From contig PJAB01000694.1 in NCBI GenBank assembly GCA_002887195.1, positions 1-21,968 of the forward strand: a DNA stretch of 21,968 nucleotides. Reading direction: 5' to 3'. Both the position numbers and the translations under genes were made by a program. Of the stretch, positions 8,303-15,916 are shown piece by piece. This DNA comes from Chrysochromulina parva. Lineage: Eukaryota; Haptophyta; Prymnesiales; Chrysochromulinaceae. Positions within the stretch are counted from its first letter, which is position 1, and every line of letters begins with the position of its first letter. The notes under the pieces were generated by a model, which searched no databases, was not told where the DNA came from, and saw only the letters and a list, made by a program, of their open reading frames with translations.

Positions 8303-9022
8303 TTAGAATTTCTCGGTCCATGGACGCAAATCTATCTCCTGCGTCCAGCAGGTTTTGGGCTGCTCATGTAGTGCCCAATAGGCCTGAGCAATCGCCGCCG
8401 GGTCGAGCAACCCGCCCTTGGCTCGGAGCGCCTCGAAGGCGGTGTCGCCCACGATCTGCCGGACGAATGGTGTGTCGATCGGCCCGTCGATGATGACATG
8501 CGCCACGTGCACGCCGCTCGGACCGAGTTCGCGCGCGAGGCTCTGAGCCAGGGCGCGTTTGGCGTGCATTGCACCCGCAAAGGCACTAAAGTTTGCCGCG
8601 CCGCGCGTGGAAGCCGTAGCACCAGTGAAGATCAGAGTACCCTCGCCACGTGTAGCCATCCGTGGGCCGAGGGCCTTGGCGAAGTGGAATGCGCTGAGTG
8701 CGGCAAGCTCCCAGGTCTTGCGGTACACGCGCTCCGACGTATCAGCCACGCTGAAGCGCACGTTCGCGCCGATGTTGTGCACAGCGAGCTTCACGGGCCC
8801 GCTGCGCGCCTCGACACTGGCCACAAACTTTTCCACCTCATCTGCCTCTCGAAAGTCGACGGCCGTCATGGTGATGCCCGTTTCGGGCGTGCCTTCGGGA
8901 GGGCGCCGCCGCGCGCCATGGACGACCAGCCCGCGGCGTGCAAAGAGCCGGGCCAGTGCTAAGCCCGTCGACTCGCCGCAGCCCGCGATTATCGCCGACA
9001 TTTTGCTGCCAGAGAAGTCCAC
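8303..9022 (-). CDS. SDR-family oxidoreductase with atypical active site
   Basis: 239 aa, the size of a classical short-chain dehydrogenase/reductase. Rossmann cofactor motif AGCGESTGLALA (13-24), HNIGAN (82-87) in place of NNAG, GATAS (134-138) with the usual Ser, and ARELGPSGVHVAHVIIDGPIDT near the C-terminal side. The canonical Y-x3-K reads F148-x3-M152, so both the catalytic Tyr and Lys are absent. From memory, related proteins with F in this position and the same ARELGP..VHVAHV segment exist in bacteria. NAD(P)-dependent activity is therefore uncertain and the substrate unknown. No targeting peptide is evident. ATG 9022 is the first in-frame start; ATG 9001 (MSAIIAG) gives a start closer to the first strand. 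The stop lies 113 bp from the REV1 start on the same strand. Confidence 0.85.
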   Translation of the reverse strand: MDFSGSKMSAIIAGCGESTGLALARLFARRGLVVHGARRRPPEGTPETGITMTAVDFREADEVEKFVASVEARSGPVKLAVHNIGANVRFSVADTSERVYRKTWELAALSAFHFAKALGPRMATRGEGTLIFTGATASTRGAANFSAFAGAMHAKRALAQSLARELGPSGVHVAHVIIDGPIDTPFVRQIVGDTAFEALRAKGGLLDPAAIAQAYWALHEQPKTCWTQEIDLRPWTEKF

Positions 9023-9362
9023 AGGTGTGAATCGGCTGTTGCCTCCTAAATTGTGAATTATTTTGGACGGGCCCGGTGTCCTCGGTGTCGAATTTTTGTA
9101 ACCCTTGACTGGTGTACTCTTCCAGGATTGAATATTGTCGGTAAACTATTTTTCGGTAAAGCGCGCTCAAATTCACTTCTCTTTTCTGCCAGGTGTGCGC
9201 GACCTGATCTCAGCTTCACTCACAAGCAATGCATCGAGCAGGGGGCTGAGGGATGTGTCGAGCTAGCAAGCTGGGGCTGCAAGCTGGGTTGAGCCCTGGG
9301 ACCTGGGAGCCTTACAATGGTGGCCAACCGCCTTGTCGTGCTCCCTTGCCACCCCCGATGAC
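9023..9362. other. Intergenic region between rhomboid 3' end and SDR 5' end
   Basis: About 340 bp with no supported gene. It should contain the rhomboid 3' UTR and the SDR promoter. Around 9055-9180 it is less GC-rich than its surroundings. Next to the rhomboid stop are two GTCATC copies on the minus strand, similar to intron repeat units, but no splice pair there improves the protein. Confidence 0.45.
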
Positions 9363-10217
9363 CTACTGATGACCTGAGAGGGCGCGGCGCCTGCGCCGGC
9401 CCTTGCCATCCCACGGCAATCGTACCAGCGGCTCGTCGACCAGCAGCAAGCCACCCGTATACGGCAGTCGCCGGAGCCTCGGCCCGAAAATCGCTCCCGC
9501 CGCCGCTCCTCCTAAGACCCCCCCCAGATGGCCCAAGTTGTCAATGTTCGAGCCAGGGAAGAGGCCGAAGGCGGCATTGAGCGCGCAGACCTGGAGCATG
9601 GAGGTGAGTGAGTGGGAAACTTGGATGCCCGCGCTCTCGAAAAAGTCCTTATTGATCTGGAGGAAGGCCATGTGAGCGCCGAGTAAGCCAAAAATGGCGC
9701 CGCTTGCGCCGACGGCGACCGGTGACCGGCGCATTGCAAAGGAGAGGCAGTTGCCGGCGACACCGGCAACCACGTACGCCGAGATGAAGCGCTTAGAACC
9801 ATACCAGCGCTCCACCGTCGGTCCGAGGTTGTTGAGTGACATCGAATTGATGATGAGGTGTGGCACATCAGCATGTAGGCAGCACGCGGTGGCAAGCCGA
9901 TGGATCTGGCCGCGCTGGATCATCGCGTCGCTCTTTGCCATCGCCGAATATAGCCCACGCGAAGGAAAGATTCGGTGGAATGCAGGGGCCGTGAGCACGA
10001 AAATGCCCGCGTTGAGGTACAGAAGTGCACGTGTCACCGGCGTGCGCGTTTGCTTGGCATATGGCCTTGATCCGGGCCTCGTGATGAGCTGATGTCGGCG
10101 TGCGGCAACTGGCAAACAAGTGGGCGGCTGACAAGTGGCAAACAAGTCGTGCGGATAGTTGCAGCCACGACTATCAGTGCTTGCGAGGGCCAGGATGGCC
10201 AGCAGAGGCACGGCCAT
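9363..10217 (-). CDS. Rhomboid-family intramembrane serine protease
   Basis: 284 aa from ATG 10217. Catalytic serine S172 lies in GASGAIFG (170-177) and catalytic histidine H230 in LGHLGGVLGG. The HxxxN pair H120 and N124 (VPHLIINSMSL), the E...WYG segment (136-140) and Gly-rich helices also fit the family. About six hydrophobic segments are visible. Rhomboids cleave transmembrane helices of membrane proteins. The N-terminus (MAVPLLAILALAS followed by an Arg/Pro-rich stretch to about 60) resembles a signal or organelle-targeting sequence, so a plastid or mitochondrial membrane is possible. The C-terminus is basic (GRRRRRALSGHQ). The frame stays open far upstream, but that part overlaps the carrier gene out of frame and is not protein-like. 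An in-frame ATG at 10403 would overlap the carrier stop; I prefer 10217. Confidence 0.85.
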   Translation of the reverse strand: MAVPLLAILALASTDSRGCNYPHDLFATCQPPTCLPVAARRHQLITRPGSRPYAKQTRTPVTRALLYLNAGIFVLTAPAFHRIFPSRGLYSAMAKSDAMIQRGQIHRLATACCLHADVPHLIINSMSLNNLGPTVERWYGSKRFISAYVVAGVAGNCLSFAMRRSPVAVGASGAIFGLLGAHMAFLQINKDFFESAGIQVSHSLTSMLQVCALNAAFGLFPGSNIDNLGHLGGVLGGAAAGAIFGPRLRRLPYTGGLLLVDEPLVRLPWDGKGRRRRRALSGHQ

Positions 10218-10402
10218 CACGCCGGTCGCCGCACAAGGGGGAAGCCTAAGTGGCCGTGAATGTGTGCAGTGAATGTGGGTTTCGAAACCATTGGCTGTGA
10301 GCGCGTATTCAGCCGCCAGGGCCAAGCCAAGTTGTGGACCAGCGAAGAAGAGAGGGGAAACTATGATGTGTGAAAGTGAAGCGGCAGACACGGTCGCGGT
10401 CA

Positions 10403-11437
10403 TCAACGCTTCACACCGAGCGCTGCGTCCACAGCGTCCTTGACTCCCTCGAGCACGCTGAACTGGAGTGCGCCGCTCACGAGAGCGCGCGCCACCTTGG
10501 GCGCCAGGCCTGCATAGAGGCCCCGCAGGCCCTCCTCGTCCGCAACTGCCTTGAGCGTCGCGAGCACGCCCGGCGCGGGCTGGTCGGCCGGCAGCGTCAT
10601 GATGCGCGTGCGCGCCACGTCGAGCGGCGTCGAGACGCCCTGTGCGGCCATCGTAGCGAGCGCGCCGCCCACCGCAGCCTCCAGCGGGGAGAGCTTCGCG
10701 CCACCCTTGCTCCGCCGCCACGCATCCTTGATCGCACTGTAGAGCACAAACTTGCTCGAGTCCACAGGAAAGGCGTAGGCCACATTGCTGGCGTACCCGC
10801 GGTAGAAGCCGCCTGGCCCGATCTCGCGCCAGAGCGCCGTGGCGGCGGCGGCCGAGTCGCTCTCGCCGCCCGACTGTCGTCGCACCTTGATCACCTCCGC
10901 TGGGTTGCGCACGAGCCAATAGACGAGGTTGGCGCAGCCCACAGCGGCGACGGTGCCACCCGTATCGCCGAGCTGCGGCTTGAGCTGCTGCAGCACGGAA
11001 TCCTTGATGGCGAAGAAGACAGACGCGGCTGGCGCACCCGAGACCACCGCCGGTGCAAGCCCTGAGTAGACGTCCTTGTACAGAGCCGGGTCGAGCAGTC
11101 CGCGACGTGTGGACGTCAGCTGCAGCCGCGTCTTGACCGTATCGAGCGGGTGTAACGTCACCTCCTTGATCGTCTTTTGCGCGAAGCCGGCAATGAGCCC
11201 AGACAGGAATTCAGTCGATGTGCTCGCATCTGTGGCGGCGGCGATCGGAGTCATCGTGTAGGCGACCGGCGGTGTGGTGGCACCGGCACGAGCGCCTCCG
11301 ATAGCGACGGCGGCCGGCGCAAGGAGCACGCCGCTCACGGCCGAGCGCCGGGATATCTGCGTGCTGCGTAGGGCGTGCGATGCGGGCACGAACAATAGGA
11401 GGACACTTAAACTGAGCATCGACATATGTGGCGCCAC
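10403..11437 (-). CDS. Mitochondrial-carrier-family transporter, probably plastid-targeted
   Basis: 344 aa with the threefold carrier repeat. Signature motifs are HPLDTVKTRLQ (96-106), NPAEVIKVRRQ (178-188) and TPLDVARTRIM (270-280). The first and third fit Px[DE]xx[KR]x[KR]. The body resembles S-adenosylmethionine carriers (SAMC), but substrate assignment is inference. The N-terminus has a hydrophobic stretch (MLSLSVLLLFVPASHA, 7-22) with a plausible cleavage site, followed by a Ser/Arg/Ala-rich region to about 55. This bipartite arrangement is typical of plastid proteins in algae with secondary plastids, so an inner plastid envelope location is likely. ATG 11437 is followed by in-frame ATGs at 11425 and 11419; any keeps the hydrophobic stretch. 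Its TGA (10405-10403) overlaps an in-frame ATG of the downstream rhomboid frame by one base, which I regard as chance. Confidence 0.88.
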   Translation of the reverse strand: MAPHMSMLSLSVLLLFVPASHALRSTQISRRSAVSGVLLAPAAVAIGGARAGATTPPVAYTMTPIAAATDASTSTEFLSGLIAGFAQKTIKEVTLHPLDTVKTRLQLTSTRRGLLDPALYKDVYSGLAPAVVSGAPAASVFFAIKDSVLQQLKPQLGDTGGTVAAVGCANLVYWLVRNPAEVIKVRRQSGGESDSAAAATALWREIGPGGFYRGYASNVAYAFPVDSSKFVLYSAIKDAWRRSKGGAKLSPLEAAVGGALATMAAQGVSTPLDVARTRIMTLPADQPAPGVLATLKAVADEEGLRGLYAGLAPKVARALVSGALQFSVLEGVKDAVDAALGVKR

Positions 11438-11502
11438 TCAGCAGGCACCTAAACGAAACACAAGTTCTAAATCACACCCCACCAAGTTCACAACATCTAA
11501 CC

Positions 11503-12654
11503 ATGAAATCCCGATGTACATATTCGCCATATTCCAACACGGCGCGTCGGACGCGACGCGGCACGGCTCGACTACACGCGGCACAAAGAGCGCGTGGCGT
11601 CCGCAACCAGAACTGGATCAGTTCTCGTATGTCGCTCGACGCACAGTCGTCTTACGAGCTGTGCTTCGACCGCTCCGCCGCGTCGGTGGCTCATTACGTA
11701 CACTCCGTGTATGGAGTGACGAGCCCGGCCGTCATCGAAGGCTTCAATTTTAGTGCTCTCACAGTGCTCTATTCTCCATTCCTGAGGCCTACAAGCGCCA
11801 CGTTGACCAGTGTGAACGTCACACAGTGCCTGCTCCAATCAGAGCGCGTGTACAAACGGATTTTCATGAACGTGTTCTGGGTGAACTATCGCAGCCACGC
11901 AAGCATGGGCCTCGTTCCCTATGATGCTTTTATCAATGCCGGAGGGCCGACCTATCAACTCAACGGCGTAAATGTCGTGCAGAGGTTGCCGTGTCGCGTT
12001 GCCAATTTTGGATGGATTGAAGTGTTGCATATGCCGAGCTGGTCCAATTCGAGACCGTACCAGGTCTCCTGGGGTAATCAATTCTGGATGTACGTTGTCA
12101 ATGGGAGTGGGCTCTGGTACAATGCAGGGAGGACGCTCTTGTGCGGGGACACGATGGACCTCGTCGAATACTTGAAATATACGAAGTACAGGAGGCGCGT
12201 GGGCGACACGAAGCCGCCGCTTTTCGAGGAGGCCATTCGCCGGCTGAATCACACTTTTGACAGCATCTCTTTTGACATGCACGTTGATGGCGCGTGCTGC
12301 CATCGGATGACGATGCACGAGATCTTCTCGCTCCATCGCTCAACCATGAGCTGTCCTGTGAACGACAGGTTGCGTCGCGGTCTCCCTCCTCACCTGCGCG
12401 CGTGCGACTGTGCGGAGGATGGTCGCTACGCCACGTTGCCCTCGCCCCCGCGGACGTGCCCATCCGACAAGAAGCCGAAGGATTGGTGCGATAAGTGGGT
12501 GTCGCGGCTGCAGTCGACATGGAGACTCGAAGAGACGTGCAACGGATACGACCCGTCCTTTCGTGAATCATGCGCCGGAACGTGCTGTAGGAGGAGTCGG
12601 TCGCCTTTCGGACAACGCGTCGAGAATGTGCGCAATCTGCAACCCGTGTGTTAG
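11503..12654 (+). CDS. Unidentified protein with Cys-rich C-terminus
   Basis: 383 aa from ATG 11503; the frame is open from 11428, but that part overlaps the divergent carrier start. I do not recognise the family. The first 50 residues are basic. The middle is rich in Trp, Tyr and Asn with likely globular segments: KRIFMNVFWVNYRSHASMG, FGWIEVLHMPSWSNSRPY, WGNQFWMYVVNGSGLWYNAG and GDTMDLVEYL. Several N-x-S/T sites are present. The last 80 residues contain ten Cys, including CDCAEDG and TCPSDKKPKDWCDKW ending CAGTCC, a spacing faintly like ShK-type or other disulfide-rich modules. This suggests a secreted or lumenal protein, although no signal peptide is visible with this start, so a 5' exon may be missing. 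The stop is only 223 bp before the VPS18-like ATG on the same strand. Confidence 0.65.
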   Translation: MKSRCTYSPYSNTARRTRRGTARLHAAQRARGVRNQNWISSRMSLDAQSSYELCFDRSAASVAHYVHSVYGVTSPAVIEGFNFSALTVLYSPFLRPTSATLTSVNVTQCLLQSERVYKRIFMNVFWVNYRSHASMGLVPYDAFINAGGPTYQLNGVNVVQRLPCRVANFGWIEVLHMPSWSNSRPYQVSWGNQFWMYVVNGSGLWYNAGRTLLCGDTMDLVEYLKYTKYRRRVGDTKPPLFEEAIRRLNHTFDSISFDMHVDGACCHRMTMHEIFSLHRSTMSCPVNDRLRRGLPPHLRACDCAEDGRYATLPSPPRTCPSDKKPKDWCDKWVSRLQSTWRLEETCNGYDPSFRESCAGTCCRRSRSPFGQRVENVRNLQPVC

Positions 12655-12877
12655 ATAAGTGTTAGAAGCTTTGAAGGGCGGCGAGATTCCCGAACGACGC
12701 GCGGCGGGGTGGTACGTTTCAAACAACCGAGTTGTCGGTCCTCGAAGATGTGACGAGCGCAATCCCGTTCGGTACTGTACTGAACAAACTAGAAGCCTCG
12801 AAAGCCTGCCCGCGACGAGCGCCGTGCCGGTGTCCTTCTGGCCCCCACACGATCCCACACGAACCACTCCCGAGGAA

Positions 12878-14734
12878 ATGGCAGCCGCGCAGAGGGCCCG
12901 GACGACGACGCCTATTGAGCAGTTTGCGCTGCTCTTGCACGAGCCTGGGGAGCAGGCCAATGACGCGCTGAGCGCCTTCCTCACGCGCCAACTTGACGGC
13001 ATCGATGAGTCGTGCCAAGCCCAGTTGATGCTGCTCTGCACATGGCTCATGCAACTCTATCTGGAGCGGGGCAGCCTCGGCGAGCGCGCCCATGAGCAGA
13101 CCCGAGCCGCCGAGTTCGCCAAATTCCTTGCCGACCATGGGGAACGTCTGCACCACGCCACAACGTGCCGGCAGCTCGCGGCGCACGGGACCCTGAGCGA
13201 GCTGCTGCGTTACGCGGCGCTCCGAAAGGACTGGCAACGGCTCATTGCTCTTCATTTGCAGCAGCTGGACGTCAAGGCCGCCCTCCAGGTCGTCACCGAG
13301 CTCGTTGCTGCCACGGCCAAACAGCCCACACCCGACTGGTCCCTAGTACGTCTTCTCGAGACACACAGCGCCGAGTTCGCGCGCTGCGACCAGGCGGCGA
13401 CGATTGGCCTTTGGCATCGCGTGGTGGGCCTCGACCCGATGCAGCTGGTGCCCGCCATCCTGAGCTGTGGAAACGACGAGGCCGGCCGCGAGGCGAAGCG
13501 CAACGGCATCCGCTACTTCTCCTCGCTCAGTGGCAAGGATGGCGATTCCCCCGCACTGCATAACGCCCTGGCGTTGCTCCATGCGCAGAGCTCGAGCGAC
13601 GCGGAGCTGCGCGAGTTCCTGGCGAACGATCGGCTCTACGAGCGCGACTACGCGCTCGCCGTCTGCCGCGAGAGCGCCCGTCACGACGCGTGCATCCTGC
13701 TGCTGCAGCGCGCGGGCAGCCTCGCCGAGGCCTCCCACTACGCGGCGCAGCACGGGCTGCCCGACACGGCGCGGCGGATCATCGAGCAGGGGCCGTTGGA
13801 CGATGTGCTGCGCCGGCGTCTCACACTGCAACTCCTCGGCCCTCCCGTAAGACTGCGGCTCGGCGCGATCTCCGCCGACGAGATCGCGGTGCACACCGCC
13901 CTCGACGTCGACGCGGAGCCGGCGCCCACGACGGCGCCGCCCCCCACCCTGTCGGTGCACGATTGCATGCGGATGCTAGCCGAGGACTCGGGCATCGCGC
14001 AGAGTGACGGGAGTGCTCTGCTGCGACTCGAAGATGTCTTGCCGCTGCTCGACGAGTATATAGTGGTGAGGAGCGCCCCCACTGATTGCCACTGATTGCC
14101 ACTGATTGCCTCTGATTGCCTCTGATTGCCGCTGCTCGACGAGTATATAGTGGCCAGGAGCGCCCCCACCGATTGCGTCTCATATTGACGGAGCTCTTGT
14201 GCGAGTCCCCACTGATTGCGTCTCTCATTGCGTCTCTCATTGCGTCCCTCATCAGGTGAGCGACTTGAAGGAGCTAGTGTGCGAGTCTCTCGCGGTGCAT
14301 GCGGCCTCGTGTGCCGAGCTGCGCAAGGTGGGATGGCCTCCGATGACCCCTTCTGATGGCCTCTGATGACCTCTGATGACCTCTGATCGCCCCTTCTGAT
14401 GGCCTCTGATGATATCTGGTCGCTACTGAGTACCTCTGATGGCCTCTGATGACCTCTGAATTGCTTCCTTCATCAGGTGCTCGACGCGTGTATTGGGCGC
14501 GCGAGCCTACTGAGCTCCGAGCTAGCGACGCTGCAGGAAGCTCCCCCGCCTGAGGCGAGCTCCACGGGCACCTTCTGCGCCCGGTCCGGCGCGCCTGCCG
14601 ACTACATCTTTCCTTGTGGGCATGCGTTCCACGAGCGCTTCCTCTCAAGCTGGGCTGCATGCCCTCTTTGTGGGCTAGAGGTGGTGGAGAGCGTCACGAA
14701 GCCCTTCATTGAGGACGACTTTGACAGCTTCTGA
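12878..14734 (+). CDS. VPS18: VPS18-like (Pep3) vacuolar sorting protein, C-terminal half, 3 exons
   Basis: Proposed CDS is join(12878..14065, 14256..14327, 14477..14734), 505 aa; introns 190 and 149 nt, both phase 0. It has the alpha-solenoid typical of VPS18 (Gln-rich QAQLMLLCTWLMQLYL near 50, repeats to about 360). The LEDVLPLLDEYIVVSDLKELVCESL segment characteristic of VPS18 spans exons 1-2, followed by a short coiled coil and a RING-type end. VPS18 is a core subunit of the CORVET/HOPS tethers for endosome and vacuole fusion. The N-terminal beta-propeller (about 400 aa) is absent: the frame closes at 12656 and the preceding gene ends at 12654. In the RING (C454-x2-S457...C467-x-H469-x2-H472-x2-F475...C482-x2-C485) ligands 2 and 6 are replaced. 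ATG 12878 is the first in-frame ATG; upstream exons elsewhere are possible. Confidence 0.75.
14041..14178 (+). repeat. Duplicated exon end and 10-nt array in VPS18 intron 1
   Basis: GCCGCTGCTCGACGAGTATA and following bases at 14041 recur at 14128, period 87. The true donor reads GTG|GTGAGG; the copy reads GTGGCCAGG and is dead. Between the copies are five 10-nt units (ACTGATTGCC or TCTGATTGCC) at 14081-14130. Confidence 0.85.
14191..14290 (+). repeat. Pre-copy of VPS18 exon 2 start
   Basis: GAGCTCTTGTGCGAGTC at 14191 inside the intron resembles GAGCTAGTGTGCGAGTC at 14271 in exon 2, period 80. CTCATTGCGTCT units and CCCTCATCAG, the functional acceptor (14255), lie between them. Confidence 0.7.
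14328..14476 (+). repeat. CTGATGRCC-repeat intron 2 of the VPS18-like gene
   Basis: The intron begins GTGGGATGGCCTC and ends CCTTCATCAG. Its interior is mostly units of TGGCCTCTGATG and GACCTCTGATG, at least nine CTGAT cores. It shares both ends with kinase intron 3. Confidence 0.85.
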
Positions 14735-15916
14735 ACGCCGTCGCCCGTCGGGGACGTGGGGTTGGGGGTGATACCCGGGAGTCGGGTAGAGGCGAGGGGG
14801 GTGACTCCACGGTGGGCCCGGGCCCGCCGACGTCTATGCGCGTCACTGTGCAGCTTTCCACGACGTGTCTATGCGCGTCACTGTACAGCTTTCCCCGACG
14901 TGAGCGAGAAGTGGCAGCTAGAGCTACAGAGAGTGCTGACGGATTCCTCTTCTCGCCATTTCTCGCTGAGTGACGAGATTGACGGATCCCTACCGCAGAC
15001 TCGGGCCGCGTGCCGTGTCGGTCGGCCGCGGTACGTTCGCGCGATCGCGCTCGCGCTTCGCGGTTTGCGCGCCGTGCTGGTATCGTCAGCCGGGCTAGAA
15101 AGAGACGAAACTCGGCGCCTGACCGCCTGTGCACTTAATGACGGTGTAGAGTGGACCGCGATTTCCCGGACCTACTGAGGGCTACTGGGTCTGCTCTTTA
15201 AGTCTGCTCTCTCGAGACTCATCCAGAATCGTCCGCGATCCGAGCATCGACGATCCCGCCGCGACGTGATCGCCGCTTGCGAATTTGCGGATCGCGCCCA
15301 ATTGATCGCGCCGTGAATTGTTCAACCTCAGGCACCGCAAGCCGTCAGTGTCAGCAGCCCCCCGAACAAAATCAATATCGCAAAGGTCTTCTCGTGTGTT
15401 CACATGAACGACCCCATGAACGACCCTCATAACATGATCACCAGCGAAGAACTCGCGCCCTCTATCTCGCGCCCTCTATCGCGCTCCGTGTTCCGTCGCT
15501 CTTCGGGCTCAACGTGCGTCGGTGCGATCGCTGCTCGCGCACACCGTGCCGCCTTTGCACACGGAATCGATCGAGACTGTTGGTTTTTCCGCAGTCGCGC
15601 GCCGCCAACCAGTCCGCCTCCTTCCTCTTTCCACTCCCGGGCGCGCTTTACTGCCACGTGACTGCCCAATCCTGAGACCTTGAGCTGGGCTGCTTCTCTC
15701 GAGGGCATGCGACTCTCCGTTTGCGATGAGAGCTTCGGAGCCACACGCCGCACGCGAGTCCCCTCATCCTTGCGGCACGCTGTAGGCTGTGCATGTCTAC
15801 GCCGAGACACGCCAAACGCCCTTCAAGCTTGCAGCCGCCTTGTGGCCCCATATCTCCGTGCTGCCGAATGCACGCATGCAGCCTATAAGCCTCTCTTCTT
15901 CTCTCTTGTTCGCAGG
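14735..15916. other. Long non-coding or unassigned stretch before the WD40 gene
   Basis: About 1.2 kb. Open frames of up to about 140 codons exist on both strands, but they overlap each other, are Arg/Ser-rich and show no domain. The last part, 15891-15915, is a pyrimidine-rich tract ending TTGTTCGCAG, a good splice acceptor. The WD40 gene therefore has an upstream, possibly 5'-UTR, exon somewhere here. A 14-nt tandem (CTCGCGCCCTCTAT) lies at about 15452-15480, and ATGAACGACCC is repeated near 15404-15426. Confidence 0.5.
14829..14902 (+). repeat. Two-copy 35-bp tandem repeat after the VPS18-like gene
   Basis: The unit starting TCTATGCGCGTCACTGT begins at 14833 and 14868 (period 35). Copies differ at a few bases and each ends in CGACGTG. 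It lies in unassigned sequence about 100 bp after the stop. Confidence 0.8.

Noticed and set aside
10401..10405. Overlapping stop and start (TGATG) of the carrier and rhomboid genes as translational coupling
   Set aside because: This is a eukaryotic nuclear context, and the downstream ATG is not the preferred rhomboid start.
10218..10919. 518-codon minus-strand frame extending the rhomboid protein N-terminally
   Set aside because: The extension is an out-of-frame reading of the carrier gene: Arg/Gly-rich, without domain features. The rhomboid protein needs only the part from about 10217.
14328..14476. Intronic C/D-box snoRNA
   Set aside because: TGATGA and CTGA occur many times as part of the tandem units, but there is no C/D pair with a terminal stem and an intact guide spacing. 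The resemblance follows from the repeat unit.
14756..15178. 140-codon plus-strand frame as a gene
   Set aside because: It begins in a two-copy tandem repeat, has no domain and overlaps an equally long frame on the other strand.
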